A DNA stretch of 64,000 bases from Vulcanimicrobiota bacterium (lineage in GTDB: Bacteria; Vulcanimicrobiota; Vulcanimicrobiia; Vulcanimicrobiales; Vulcanimicrobiaceae): assembly GCA_027459645.1 (NCBI GenBank), contig DAIDHQ010000014.1, positions 22,178 to 86,177 of the forward strand, given 5' to 3'. This document shows positions 38,239 through 47,310 of the stretch, piece by piece. Within the stretch, counting starts at the first letter, position 1. Every line of letters starts with the position of its first letter. The translations under genes and the position numbers were made by a program. The notes under the pieces are model-generated. The model had not been told where the DNA came from, searched no databases, and was given only the letters and a program-made list of their open reading frames with translations.

Positions 38239-38784
38239 TTAGTGTCCCCCTGCGAACAGGTTTCGCGAGAGTTCTTCCAGGCGGCCGGCGACGGTGCCGT
38301 CGATGCGGCGGTCGCCCATGACGATGCGAACGCCGCCGATCAGCGCGGGATCGCGCTTCACGGTGACGTCGAATTTCTTGCTATACGTGCGTTCGAGGTG
38401 TTCCACCAGCGAACGCAGTTCCGAATCGGGCAACTCTTGCGCCGTCGTGATCGTCAGCGGTTCCATCCCGCGAGACGCCAGTTCGAGTTTGCGGTACTCG
38501 GTCAGCAGCTCGTCGAGAATCGCTTCACGGCGCTTGCGCACGAGAAGCAGCACGGTGTGCAGCGCGATCTCGTCGACTTTCCCGTTAAATGTCGCGGTGA
38601 TTGCGCGCTCTTTGTTCGCGCGAACGACGATGGGCGAGATGAAAAATTCCCGCGTACCCGCGTCCTCGTTGAGCGCGCGCACGATCGACGAAAGGTCGTT
38701 GCCGACGCGCTCGATGCGGCCGCTATCCTGGGCCAGGCCGAAGACGGCGATAGCGTACCGGCGCGCGAGGGTTTCGTTCGCCAT
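38239..38784 (-). CDS. atpH: ATP synthase delta subunit, 181 aa
   Basis: Links the peripheral stalk to F1. The ARRYAIAVFGLAQ start and C-terminal DPALIGGVRIVMGDRRIDGTV motif identify it. The start overlaps the end of atpF by one base. Confidence 0.95.
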   Translation of the reverse strand: MANETLARRYAIAVFGLAQDSGRIERVGNDLSSIVRALNEDAGTREFFISPIVVRANKERAITATFNGKVDEIALHTVLLLVRKRREAILDELLTEYRKLELASRGMEPLTITTAQELPDSELRSLVEHLERTYSKKFDVTVKRDPALIGGVRIVMGDRRIDGTVAGRLEELSRNLFAGGH

Positions 38785-39278
38785 CAGTTACGTGCTCCGC
38801 GGTCGAGCGAGGCAACAAAGTCGCCGACGAGTTTCGCATTAGTGCTCGCGTCGACACGCGATTGAGCTTGCTGCTTTGCAAGTTCGAGCGCCCGTTCGGC
38901 GAGCCGATCGCGGAAACGCGTCTGCGCCGCCGCGCGCGCCCGCGCGAGTTCGCCTTCGGCGTTGCGCACCGCGCGTTCGCCGGCGGAGGCCGCTTCGGCG
39001 AGCGTCTTCTGCGTTTCGTGCTTGGCGAGTTCCGCCGCCCGGTCGCGCAACGCATCGGCGTCCCGCTTCGCGCCTTCGATCTGCTGACGCAGGACCGCAA
39101 GCGCCGCCTGCATCTCGTCGCGATGGCGCTCGGCGGCTGCGATGCGTTCGTTGCTGGCTTTCTGCGCCGCGCCGATTGCCGGCACGAAAAACTTCATCCA
39201 CGCCCAGACGAAGATGCCCGCGAATAGGAAGAAGCTGACGATCTGCGACCAGAAGGCTAGCGCTTCGTAAAAGCTCAT
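38784..39278 (-). CDS. atpF: ATP synthase b-type subunit, second copy, 164 aa
   Basis: One N-terminal membrane helix (residues 10-30) and a long charged coiled coil that forms the peripheral stalk. It overlaps the first b-type gene by four bases. Having two diverged b-type genes (b and b') is typical of photosynthetic bacteria and some other lineages and implies a heterodimeric stalk. Confidence 0.93.
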   Translation of the reverse strand: MSFYEALAFWSQIVSFFLFAGIFVWAWMKFFVPAIGAAQKASNERIAAAERHRDEMQAALAVLRQQIEGAKRDADALRDRAAELAKHETQKTLAEAASAGERAVRNAEGELARARAAAQTRFRDRLAERALELAKQQAQSRVDASTNAKLVGDFVASLDRGARN

Positions 39279-39706
39279 CGCGCCGGCTCCGTCAGGACTT
39301 TGCCGACGATCGACGACGCCAGCTCGGAAGCGAGTTGTTCTTCCCGAACGCGGACCTCTTGCAGTTCGCGATCGACCTGCGCGTGCGCGTCTTCGACGAT
39401 CTTCGCAACGCGAGCGTTCGTCTCGGCCGCAATGCCGGCCGACTCGTTGCTCGCGTTCGCCCGCGCTTCCGCGAGCGCCCGATCCGCGTCGCGGCGAGCC
39501 TCGGCGTGAATCGCTTCGGCTTGCGAGCGCAACGCGTTGGCTTCAGCTTGGGCTCGATCGTAGTCGGTCGAGAGGCTATCGATATACTCCCGACGTTTGG
39601 CGATCGCACGTTGAACCGGACGCAAAAAGACGACGTTCAAAATCGCGAAGAAGATCGCGAAATTGATCAACTGAACGAAAAAGGTTCCGTCGAGTGAAAG
39701 AAACAT
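39275..39706 (-). CDS. ATP synthase b-type subunit, first copy, 143 aa
   Basis: A single membrane helix (VQLINFAIFFAILNVVFLRP) with the family Arg/Lys after it, then a coiled coil with Ala-rich and Glu/Arg heptads. It is shorter than the following b-type protein and lies directly after atpE. I cannot tell from sequence which of the two is b and which b'. Confidence 0.93.
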   Translation of the reverse strand: MFLSLDGTFFVQLINFAIFFAILNVVFLRPVQRAIAKRREYIDSLSTDYDRAQAEANALRSQAEAIHAEARRDADRALAEARANASNESAGIAAETNARVAKIVEDAHAQVDRELQEVRVREEQLASELASSIVGKVLTEPAR

Positions 39707-39727
39707 GTCGTCCTTTTGCGGCTCTGC

Positions 39728-40009
39728 TTAGTGTCCGAGCGCCTTCGCGACCGTCGACGGGACGTTCGCAACGGCGAAGAAGATGTAGAGACCGAAACCA
39801 AGCGCGATAAAGGCATTTGCTTCGACGAAGCCGACGCCGATGATGAGGAACTGCATGATGTTCGGACGCGCTTCGGGCTGACGCGCGATCGCTTCGACCG
39901 CACGCGCGCTCACCATACCGTCGCCAATGGTGGCGCCGATCGCGAACGCGGCCGTAATAATGGCGAGCGCGATGGCTCCGACGGAGGCGATGATGACTTC
40001 AGGGCTCAC
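39728..40009 (-). CDS. atpE: ATP synthase c subunit, 93 aa
   Basis: Two membrane helices joined by the polar loop RQPE. Glu63 in GFVEANAFI of helix 2 is the ion-binding carboxylate, and the residues around it (FVEA, no Ser/Thr after Glu and no Gln in helix 1) indicate proton rather than sodium coupling. A longer C-terminus than in E. coli. Confidence 0.97.
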   Translation of the reverse strand: MSPEVIIASVGAIALAIITAAFAIGATIGDGMVSARAVEAIARQPEARPNIMQFLIIGVGFVEANAFIALGFGLYIFFAVANVPSTVAKALGH

Positions 40010-40032
40010 GAGATGTCCTTTCTGGCGAAGTA

Positions 40033-40782
40033 CTAATGTTCGTCAGCGAGGGCTAACGACAGATACACGATGGAGAGTAGTCCGAAGACGAACGCCTGGA
40101 GAACGCCGACCAAAAAGTTGAAGATCTCCAGGAAAAACGGCATGATCGCGGCCGCGATCGACAAATTGAAGGCGCCGATCTTGATCTGCGACGTAATGAT
40201 CGAGACGATGACGAAGAGCAGCAGTTCGCCGACGAAGATGTTGAAGAAGAGACGAAGCGCGAGCGTCGTAGGCCGCAGCAGCTCTTCCAGGATGTTGATC
40301 GGCAGCATCACGGCGAACGGCTTGGCCAGATGCTTGTAAAAGCCAAGGCCGTGGGCGTTGCGGATACCGCTGACTTGAATGACGACGAACACGAGCACCG
40401 CGTATGCGGCTGCGGTGTTCAAGTCGGCGGTCGGCGAACCGCCGAACGGCAGATGGAACTGCTCGAGCTTGAGCGGGAACGAGCCGAACTCGTTAAGCAA
40501 AAAGATGAACGTCGTGAGCGCGATAAAGAACGGAACGAACGGCTCCGCCTTCTTCCCGATCGACCCGTAGGCGAGATCGGCAAAATAATTGACGACGCCT
40601 TCGACGAACGTCTGGCGCTTATTGACGAACGCCGAGCGGTAGGAATTGCCGATCCATGCGAACAGCACGAGGCTCACCGCCATTACGATCCACGTCGTAA
40701 TGATGGTGTCGGAGTGAACGGTAGAAAGCATCCCGGGTAGCCCGGTGTGCCATACCGCGTGACTGCCGATCTGCTCGTGCAC
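40033..40782 (-). CDS. atpB: ATP synthase a subunit, 249 aa
   Basis: The proton channel of Fo. The essential Arg lies in PTTLALRLFFNIFVGELLL, and the family PTADLNTAAAYAVL segment is present. Five or six membrane spans. Normal order between atpI and atpE. Confidence 0.96.
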   Translation of the reverse strand: MHEQIGSHAVWHTGLPGMLSTVHSDTIITTWIVMAVSLVLFAWIGNSYRSAFVNKRQTFVEGVVNYFADLAYGSIGKKAEPFVPFFIALTTFIFLLNEFGSFPLKLEQFHLPFGGSPTADLNTAAAYAVLVFVVIQVSGIRNAHGLGFYKHLAKPFAVMLPINILEELLRPTTLALRLFFNIFVGELLLFVIVSIITSQIKIGAFNLSIAAAIMPFFLEIFNFLVGVLQAFVFGLLSIVYLSLALADEH

Positions 40783-40798
40783 GAGTCGTTCTACCTAT

Positions 40799-41065
40799 CT
40801 AGCGTTCGCGCATGACGCCGGCCGCGTAAAGCGCGATGGGGATGAAAAGAGCGACGATATAAATGACCGACGTCCACCAAGGGCCAACGGCGGCGAACGT
40901 CCCCGCGACTATAGCGAAGACGCCGAGTCGCAAAAAACTACTTAAGACGAAAGCGCCGGGCTTACCCGAGTCCGCAAGACGCCGGCTGGCCGACGCCAAG
41001 GCCCAAAGGTTCAAAAAGCCGCTAGCGAGTCCGGCGGCGAGGGCCATTACGACGGTAACCGTCAT
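40799..41065 (-). CDS. atpI: AtpI-like membrane protein, 88 aa
   Basis: A short membrane protein with three or four helices at the head of the atp operon, in the position of AtpI, which assists c-ring or Mg handling. The start ATG 41065 overlaps the stop of the preceding atpZ gene (ATGA). A longer frame to 41170 would cover atpZ and has no support. Confidence 0.75.
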   Translation of the reverse strand: MTVTVVMALAAGLASGFLNLWALASASRRLADSGKPGAFVLSSFLRLGVFAIVAGTFAAVGPWWTSVIYIVALFIPIALYAAGVMRER

Positions 41066-41244
41066 TTTCCCCGTAAGAGCAGGCGAAAAGCGGCAAAACC
41101 GCCCAAAAGCACGCCGGCAAACAGCCCGGCGACCGGCAGCCAGGGCTGGTGGAGCGCATTTCCCGCCCACAGCCCCGCCACGAAGCCGAAGAGCACGCCG
41201 CCAAGCAGCTGCGATCCGGCCGTAACGTAGTAGGGGACGCGCAC
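41062..41244 (-). CDS. atpZ: AtpZ-like two-helix protein, 60 aa
   Basis: GTG 41244, four bases after the wecB stop. The sequence GSQLLGGVLFGFVAGLWAG then a second helix ending FRLLLRGK matches AtpZ, a small companion of AtpI. Overlaps atpI. Below usual length cut-offs. Confidence 0.75.
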   Translation of the reverse strand: MRVPYYVTAGSQLLGGVLFGFVAGLWAGNALHQPWLPVAGLFAGVLLGGFAAFRLLLRGK

Positions 41245-41248
41245 GGCG

Positions 41249-42406
41249 CTAGCTGCGCACGGCGCCGAACGGCTCGGGGAAAGCCCCATCGCGCAGGCGT
41301 GCGAGCAGCCATGCTACGATCCGGGCCGACGCGTGTCCGTCTCCGTACGGGTTGGCGGCTCGGGCCATGCGCGCGTACTCGGCTTCGTCGCTCAGCAGGC
41401 GCCGCGACGCCTCGAGGATCTTCTTGCGATGGGGACCGACCAGCTCGAGCGTTCCCGCCTCGAGCCCCTCGGGCCGTTCCGTCTCGTCCCGCATGACGAG
41501 CACCGGCTTGCCGAGGCACGGCGCCTCTTCTTGGAGACCGCCGGAATCGGTCAGAACGAACGTCGAGGCTTTGACCGCCGCCACCATGTGCGCGTAGTCG
41601 ATCGGCTCGACGAGTATGACGCCGGGAACGCCGTCGAGCACCTCGTAGGCGACGGGCCGTACCTGCGGCGAGGGGTGCACGGGCCAATAGATCTGCGGTT
41701 TCCAAGGCAGTTCGGCGATCTCGCGCATCGCTTCGCACATCGCGCGCATGTGCGGATGGTTTTCGCGGCGATGCGCCGTGACGACGATCAGCGGGCGCGA
41801 CGGATCGATCTCGTTCCAACGCGGCGGCTGCGGCAGATCCACGCGGCGCGCGGTTGCGAGAAATGCATCGATCACGGTGTTGCCGGTGACGATAATGTCG
41901 TCGACGTTGACGTTCTCTCGCAACAGATGCTCGCGAGCGAGCGTCGTCGGCGCGAAGTGATACGACGCAATCGTACCGGTCAAGCGGCGATTCATTTCTT
42001 CGGGAAACGGCAGCCAGCGATCGTTCGTGCGCAAACCCGCTTCGACGTGGCCGACCGGCACGTTTTGATAGAACGCCGCGAGCGCGGCCGCGGTGCTCGT
42101 ACTCGTATCGCCGTGAACGAGCACGACATCGGGCTTCGCCTGCTGCAGCACGTTCTCCATGCCTTCGAGCACGCGCGTGGTGATCTGCGTGAGCGTCTGA
42201 TTCGGCGTCATCACGTTCAAATCGTATTCCGGCTCGATGCCGAAAAGGTCCAGCAGATCGTCGAGCATCTGCCGGTGCTGAGCGGTCACGCAGACGATGT
42301 CGGCAATCTGCGGCTCGGCCCGTAGCGCGTGTACCACGGGGGCCATCTTGATCGTATCGGGGCGCGTTCCGAAAACGGTCATAACGCGCAGTTTATTCGA
42401 TTGCAT
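41249..42406 (-). CDS. wecB: UDP-N-acetylglucosamine 2-epimerase, 385 aa
   Basis: Interconverts UDP-GlcNAc and UDP-ManNAc for surface polysaccharide. Signatures visible: VFGTRPDTIKMAPVV, HVEAGLRTNDRW, RRENH, and the TDSGGLQEEAP loop near the C-terminus. Length is normal. It follows the wecA-like gene by six bases, and together they start lipid-linked glycan synthesis. Confidence 0.97.
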   Translation of the reverse strand: MQSNKLRVMTVFGTRPDTIKMAPVVHALRAEPQIADIVCVTAQHRQMLDDLLDLFGIEPEYDLNVMTPNQTLTQITTRVLEGMENVLQQAKPDVVLVHGDTSTSTAAALAAFYQNVPVGHVEAGLRTNDRWLPFPEEMNRRLTGTIASYHFAPTTLAREHLLRENVNVDDIIVTGNTVIDAFLATARRVDLPQPPRWNEIDPSRPLIVVTAHRRENHPHMRAMCEAMREIAELPWKPQIYWPVHPSPQVRPVAYEVLDGVPGVILVEPIDYAHMVAAVKASTFVLTDSGGLQEEAPCLGKPVLVMRDETERPEGLEAGTLELVGPHRKKILEASRRLLSDEAEYARMARAANPYGDGHASARIVAWLLARLRDGAFPEPFGAVRS

Positions 42407-42412
42407 GCTTCT

Positions 42413-43486
42413 CTAAATCGTATGTTTGAAGACGTGGGTAAATTCGCCGGAAACCGCGAGTGCGACGATGCCGAGAACGAAGCACACGGCATAGATCAGC
42501 AACACCGCTTGCCGCACGTTGAGCCCGAAGCGAAAGATCAATTGGTGGTGGAAATGGCCGCGATCGGCTTCGGTGATGCGCTTGCCGGAACGCGCGCGGC
42601 GCACGATGGCAGCCGCCGTATCCAGGATCGGCAGCGCCAGCACGACGACCGGAACGACGATAGAAATCGCGATCGCCGTCTTGCTCGCGCCGATGATTGA
42701 AACCGTCGCAAAAACGTACCCGATGAAGAGCGAGCCGGCGTCACCCGAAAAAATCTTCGCGGGATTGAAGTTGTAGGGAAGAAAGCCGAGCGCCGCGCCC
42801 GCGAGCGAAATGACGACCAGCGCGACGACCGGGTTCGCGTGCAGCACCGCGATTGCAAAAATGAACAGGCTCGAGATCGCCGCAAAACCGCAGAGCAATC
42901 CGTCGAGCCCGTCGATGAAATTGATCGCGTTCATCATCGCGACGTACCAGAACAGCGTCAGCGGCACCGAGACGTACGGCGGAAAATCGATCCAGTTCGA
43001 ATTGGGGTTGTGCACGAACGGATTGGTCATGCCGGGAATGATGAACCCGTAGAGCATGGAAATCAGCGCGACGGCGATCTGCGCGATGAATTTATTGCGC
43101 GGCCGCATCTGCATGACGTCGTCCCAGATGCCAACGCCCAAGATCAGCATGCTGCCGAAGAGCAGGCCGACCAGACGGTGCACGGCGCCGAATTGATCGC
43201 CGATGCGATCGAGACGCTGATGCGCCGTCATGTGCTGGACCGACGGGAAGAGTGCATAGGGTGAGGTCAGCGCGAATCCGAGTACGGCGAAGAGCGCGAG
43301 CGCGAAGCCGAAGAAAATCGCGATGCCGCCGATGCGCGGCGTTGGCACTTCATGCACGCGGCGCTCGTCGTTGGTTTGATCGATGATGTCAAGATGCGTG
43401 GCCAGGCGCATGACGAGCGGTGTCGTGAGCGCCGTCGCAATTGCCGCGATCGCAAATGTGGCGAGATAGATGAAGGCGGCGCTCAC
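42413..43486 (-). CDS. wecA: Undecaprenyl-phosphate N-acetylglucosaminyl-1-phosphate transferase, 357 aa
   Basis: A MraY-family membrane enzyme with about eleven helices that loads a sugar phosphate onto the lipid carrier. The nucleotide-binding DGLDGL motif, the AGDAGSLFIGYV motif and the cytosolic HFHHQLIFRFG histidines are all visible. The WecA/TagO branch is favoured over MraY by the adjacent wecB and by the HxHH loop. It overlaps the deaminase gene by four bases. Confidence 0.93.
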   Translation of the reverse strand: MSAAFIYLATFAIAAIATALTTPLVMRLATHLDIIDQTNDERRVHEVPTPRIGGIAIFFGFALALFAVLGFALTSPYALFPSVQHMTAHQRLDRIGDQFGAVHRLVGLLFGSMLILGVGIWDDVMQMRPRNKFIAQIAVALISMLYGFIIPGMTNPFVHNPNSNWIDFPPYVSVPLTLFWYVAMMNAINFIDGLDGLLCGFAAISSLFIFAIAVLHANPVVALVVISLAGAALGFLPYNFNPAKIFSGDAGSLFIGYVFATVSIIGASKTAIAISIVVPVVVLALPILDTAAAIVRRARSGKRITEADRGHFHHQLIFRFGLNVRQAVLLIYAVCFVLGIVALAVSGEFTHVFKHTI

Positions 43487-43920
43487 GCTCGCCCCGCTTC
43501 GAGCGTCGAGTACTGCACGACGGCGACGCCCGCTTCGCCGAGCAATTCGGCGGAGACCGCGTCCGGATAGGCAACGTCGAAGACGATCTTCGTCACGCCC
43601 GCGCTAATGAGCAGCTTCGAACAGTTGACGCACGGCTGATGCGTGCAATAGGCCGTCGCTCCGGCAAGGCTGACGCCGTGCAGCGCGCCTTGCACGATCG
43701 CATTTGCTTCCGCGTGCGTGGCGCGAACGCAATGGTCGTTCACGATGATGCAGCCGGCTTCGGTGCAATGAGGAACGCCGCGGGGCGCGCCGTTGTATCC
43801 GGTCGTCAGGATGCGGTGTTCGCGCACTAAGACCGCGCCGACGGAAAGACGAGGGCAGGTCGCCCGCGTCGCGACGGTGCGCGCGATCTGCATGAAATAT
43901 TCATCCCAGCCCGGCCGCAC
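43483..43920 (-). CDS. dCMP deaminase family protein, 145 aa
   Basis: A zinc-dependent deaminase converting dCMP to dUMP for thymidylate supply. The zinc ligands are in HAEANA (His with catalytic Glu) and PCVNCSK. A second possible zinc set is in the N-terminal CTEAGC and HC segment, as in ComEB-type enzymes. It sits between upp and wecA in the conserved block. Confidence 0.93.
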   Translation of the reverse strand: MRPGWDEYFMQIARTVATRATCPRLSVGAVLVREHRILTTGYNGAPRGVPHCTEAGCIIVNDHCVRATHAEANAIVQGALHGVSLAGATAYCTHQPCVNCSKLLISAGVTKIVFDVAYPDAVSAELLGEAGVAVVQYSTLEAGRA

Positions 43921-43930
43921 GATTGCGCTC

Positions 43931-44599
43931 CTAGCGATGCGCGCGCACGGCGTACGGCACAGAGGTGAGGCTGCCGAACATGCGATCGCCGGCGTCGCCG
44001 AGGCCCGGTACGATATATGCGTGTTCGTTCAAACCGGCGTCGAGCGCGGCGGTAAATATTGGGACCGTCGGATACGCTTTGTGCAAGCGCGCGACGCCTT
44101 CGGGCGCTGCAATCACGCAGATGAAGGTGATCGACTTGGCTCCGCGATCGACGAGTGCGTCGATTGCGGCCACGCCCGAATTCCCCGTTGCCAGCATTGG
44201 GTCGAGCACGAAGACGTGCCGGTCACCGAGTTCCGGCGGTACGTTCGCATAATAGGGTACGGGAATGAGCGATTCGGGATCGCGGTAGAAACCGAGATGC
44301 GCCACGACCGCGTCGTCGATGACGTTCAAGAAGCCGGGAAGCAGCCCCAGACCCGCGCGTAAGACCGGCGCGAGCACGGGTCGCGTTGCGATGCGCTGCG
44401 ACGTCGTTTCGATCAGCGGCGTTTCGATGCGTTCGTTGCGCAGGGGAAGCGAGCGCGTCGCCTCATAGGCGAGAAATGCGCCGAGTTCTTCGATAAGCTT
44501 TCGGAAAACAGGCGTCGGCGTCGTGCGATCGCGCAAGCGCGCGAGACGATCCGCGACGGCAGGATGGCCGACGACGTGCAGGCCTTCAGAGGCGGGCAT
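43931..44599 (-). CDS. upp: Uracil phosphoribosyltransferase, 222 aa
   Basis: Salvages uracil to UMP with PRPP. The PRPP loop DPMLATGNSGVAAID and the C-terminal uracil-binding GDAGDRMFG motif are clear. The ATG at 44599 is chosen; a longer frame to 44668 overlaps the divergent DpnI-like gene. Length is slightly longer than the usual 208-210. Confidence 0.96.
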   Translation of the reverse strand: MPASEGLHVVGHPAVADRLARLRDRTTPTPVFRKLIEELGAFLAYEATRSLPLRNERIETPLIETTSQRIATRPVLAPVLRAGLGLLPGFLNVIDDAVVAHLGFYRDPESLIPVPYYANVPPELGDRHVFVLDPMLATGNSGVAAIDALVDRGAKSITFICVIAAPEGVARLHKAYPTVPIFTAALDAGLNEHAYIVPGLGDAGDRMFGSLTSVPYAVRAHR

Positions 44600-44653
44600 G
44601 CAGCCACGTTTCCCGTGCGCGCGGGCGATACCTTGGTGCCGTATTATGAAAGC

Positions 44654-45433
44654 ATGAAGCAGCGCCAACTGACGTGGAAACGGTTGATAGAGGACGCGGT
44701 AGCGACCATGCCGGTCACATTCTCTCTAAGCGACGTCCTTGCCAAAAGGGAGGCCTTCGCCAAGCACTATCCACAGAATCGCTTCGTCGATGCAAAAATC
44801 CGGCAGAGCTTGCAGATCCTGCGCAATCAAGGCACGATCCAATTTCTGGGCAACGGTCTTTATCGGCGGCTCGACGTCTCGCCCCGGTTCAGCCCGTTGA
44901 TCGACGAAACATTGGCTGCGCAGTACGCCGGCGCTACCCAAATTGCGCGCATCGTTCTGGAAACGTGGGCCGAGCTGAATCTCTATTGTTTGCGCTGCGA
45001 CGCCGACGCACTCGACCGTCTCCCGGAAAATACGCCGGTCGCGGACTTCGAGTGTTTGAGCTGCACCACGCGCTACCAGCTAAAGGCAAAGAACGGTCGC
45101 TTCGGTACGACGGTGAGCGGTGCCGCATACGCGCCTACGGTAAAAGCGAGCAGCGAAGGTTCGATGCCGGAATACGTGCTCGTTGAATACGACCGGCGCT
45201 TTTCGACGGTCGTATTCGTGGACGCATTGCCTGGCAGATCGATCACCCCCGAGCGCATCATTCCGCGCCGCAAGCTCTCGGCATCGGCGCGTCGAGCGGG
45301 ATGGCAGGGTTGTAACATCAACATCGACGGCATCGATCGCGTCGCGATCGTTCGGCCGGCCGGAATTGCCCAAGAACTCGTCAGAAGCGAATGGCTGGCT
45401 ATGCTTGCGCGTTCAACCGATGAACGATGCTAG
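44654..45433 (+). CDS. DpnI-like/Dam-replacing restriction endonuclease, domain order swapped, 259 aa
   Basis: DpnI cleaves methylated GATC and is a PD-(D/E)XK nuclease. Residues 110-146 match its catalytic core: zinc Cys pairs C112/C115 and C134/C137, Asp131 in PVADFEC and Lys144. The residue aligned with the catalytic Glu is Gln142 (YQLKAK). Further on, RRKLSASARRAGWQGCNINI matches the DpnI core. In DpnI the winged helix is C-terminal; here the equivalent (SLSDVL..., QILRNQGTIQFLGNGLYRRL) is at the N-terminus, residues 20-73. A TATTAT box lies 6 bases before the ATG. It is opposite in strand to, and inserted between, glyA and upp. No GATC methylase is adjacent. Confidence 0.85.
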   Translation: MKQRQLTWKRLIEDAVATMPVTFSLSDVLAKREAFAKHYPQNRFVDAKIRQSLQILRNQGTIQFLGNGLYRRLDVSPRFSPLIDETLAAQYAGATQIARIVLETWAELNLYCLRCDADALDRLPENTPVADFECLSCTTRYQLKAKNGRFGTTVSGAAYAPTVKASSEGSMPEYVLVEYDRRFSTVVFVDALPGRSITPERIIPRRKLSASARRAGWQGCNINIDGIDRVAIVRPAGIAQELVRSEWLAMLARSTDERC

Positions 45434-45441
45434 CTAGAATG

Positions 45442-46689
45442 CTAGGGGACGCCGTGCTTCGCGGTCAGTTCGTGCACCCGGGCGCGTAACGCGTCGCGCT
45501 TTGCCTTCGCTTCGATGTCGCCGAGCGCGTCGAGGATGATCTTTGCGACCTCGCGGCACTCGTCTTCGCCGAAACCGCGCGAGGTAATGGCGGGCGTACC
45601 GATTCGGATGCCGCTTGCGACCATCGGCTTCTGCTGATCGTAGGGAATCGCGTTCTTGTTGACGGTAATCGAAATCTCGTCCAGATACTGCTCGACCGCT
45701 TTGCCGGTGAGTCCCTTGACGGAAACGTCTACCAGCATGAGATGCGTGTCGGTACCGCCGGCGACCAGCCGCAGGCCGCCGCGCACGAACTCGTCCGCCA
45801 TCGCCCTTGCGTTTGCGATCACGCGCTCTTGATAGGTTTTAAACGACGGTTGCAGCGCTTCGCCGAAGGCCACGGCTTTTGCCGCGATCGTATGCATCAG
45901 CGGTCCGCCTTGAATTCCCGGAAAGACGGTCTTGTCGATCGCTTGCGCGTACGCTTCTTTGCAGAGAATGATGCCGCCGCGTGGTCCGCGCAGCGTCTTG
46001 TGCGTCGTCGACGTCACGAACTCCGCAAGCGGCACCGGCGACGGATGCAACCCGACGGCCACCAATCCGGCGATGTGCGCCATGTCGACCAGCAGCGTCG
46101 CACCGACTTCGTCGGCGATCTCGCGGAACGGCGCGTACTCCATCGTACGCGGGTACGCGCTCGCGCCGGCAACGATCATCTTCGGCTTGAATTCACGCGC
46201 CTTCGCCCGCACGTCGTCGAAATCGATCAGCTCGGTCTCTTTGCGAACGCCGTACGCCACGGCGTTATAGAGTTTGCCGCTGAAGCTGACCTTCGTTCCG
46301 TGCGTGAGATGGCCGCCGTGCGCGAGCGACATACCGAGCACGGTGTCGCCCGGGGCCAACTGCGCCATAAACACGGCCATGTTGGCCTGAGCGCCGGCGT
46401 GCGGCTGCACGTTCGCGTGATCGGCGCCGAAGATGCGCTTGAGCCGGTCGATCGCGAGATCTTCCACGACGTCGACGTACTCGCAGCCGCCGTAGTAGCG
46501 CTTGCCCGGATATCCCTCCGCGTATTTGTTGGTCATGACGCAGCCCATCGCTTCGCGGACCGCGCGGCTTGCGTAGTTCTCCGAGGCAATCAGCTCGAGG
46601 TTTTCCTGTTGGCGGCGCTCCTCGTTGCGGATCGCTTCAAAAACCTGGGGGTCTTCGGTCTCGATGTGGCTGGGCGTCAGAATATCCAT
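45442..46689 (-). CDS. glyA: Serine hydroxymethyltransferase, 415 aa
   Basis: PLP enzyme linking serine, glycine and folate. The PLP-lysine motif [14 protein letters not shown], the opening [18 protein letters not shown] and the YPGKRYYGG loop are intact. Length is normal. Ends eight bases from the convergent DpnI-like gene. Confidence 0.98.
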   Translation of the reverse strand: MDILTPSHIETEDPQVFEAIRNEERRQQENLELIASENYASRAVREAMGCVMTNKYAEGYPGKRYYGGCEYVDVVEDLAIDRLKRIFGADHANVQPHAGAQANMAVFMAQLAPGDTVLGMSLAHGGHLTHGTKVSFSGKLYNAVAYGVRKETELIDFDDVRAKAREFKPKMIVAGASAYPRTMEYAPFREIADEVGATLLVDMAHIAGLVAVGLHPSPVPLAEFVTSTTHKTLRGPRGGIILCKEAYAQAIDKTVFPGIQGGPLMHTIAAKAVAFGEALQPSFKTYQERVIANARAMADEFVRGGLRLVAGGTDTHLMLVDVSVKGLTGKAVEQYLDEISITVNKNAIPYDQQKPMVASGIRIGTPAITSRGFGEDECREVAKIILDALGDIEAKAKRDALRARVHELTAKHGVP

Positions 46690-46736
46690 GATCAGCTTTC
46701 TTTACCGCGCGGGGTCGGAAGTCCCGGAACGCCGGG

Positions 46737-47264
46737 TTACAGCAGTTCCTTCGGCGTCACCGCATCCGTAACGGCGCCGCGTTCGAGATTTTTGAGCGTA
46801 CGCTCGCGCTGCGTGTCGCCGAATTCGAAGAGTTGTTCAACGCGGTGCTTGTGGCGCGCGCCTTCCGACGTGTCGCCTTCATAGGGCGCGTGCAAAAACA
46901 CGTCGACCAAACGCTCGATCATCTCCCAACCGGTGAGGCGCTCCGAAAGCGCAAAGACGTTGGCGTCGTTGTGGCGGCGCGCGAGTTCGGCGGTCAACGG
47001 CTCCATCACGACCGCGCAGCGCACGCCGGGCACCTTGTTCGCCGCGATCGAGATGCCGATGCTCGAACCGCAGATCACGATGCCGCGATCGGCCTGCCCC
47101 GTCGCTACCGCTTCGCCTACCGCGTAGCCGTATTGCGGATAATCGACCGGCGTCGCGTCGTGCGTTCCGAAATCCAATACGTGGTGTCCCGAATCGCGTA
47201 AGATCTTCGCGATGCGATCTTTATACTCGAAGCCGGCATGGTCTGCGCCTAGTGCGATTTTCAC
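46737..47264 (-). CDS. rpiB: Ribose-5-phosphate isomerase B, 175 aa
   Basis: Interconverts ribose-5-phosphate and ribulose-5-phosphate. The GADHAGFEYKD start, the catalytic Cys in RGIVICGSSIGISIAANK and the RHNDANVFALSERL motif are present. The start is GTG at 47264. A 25-residue C-terminal extension goes beyond the usual 145-150. It begins the rpiB-glyA-upp block. Confidence 0.95.
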   Translation of the reverse strand: MKIALGADHAGFEYKDRIAKILRDSGHHVLDFGTHDATPVDYPQYGYAVGEAVATGQADRGIVICGSSIGISIAANKVPGVRCAVVMEPLTAELARRHNDANVFALSERLTGWEMIERLVDVFLHAPYEGDTSEGARHKHRVEQLFEFGDTQRERTLKNLERGAVTDAVTPKELL

Positions 47265-47310
47265 GGTGCGAAGGGCTCTCCCGTAAAGCGGTCAAACGTC
47301 GAGTCGGAGT

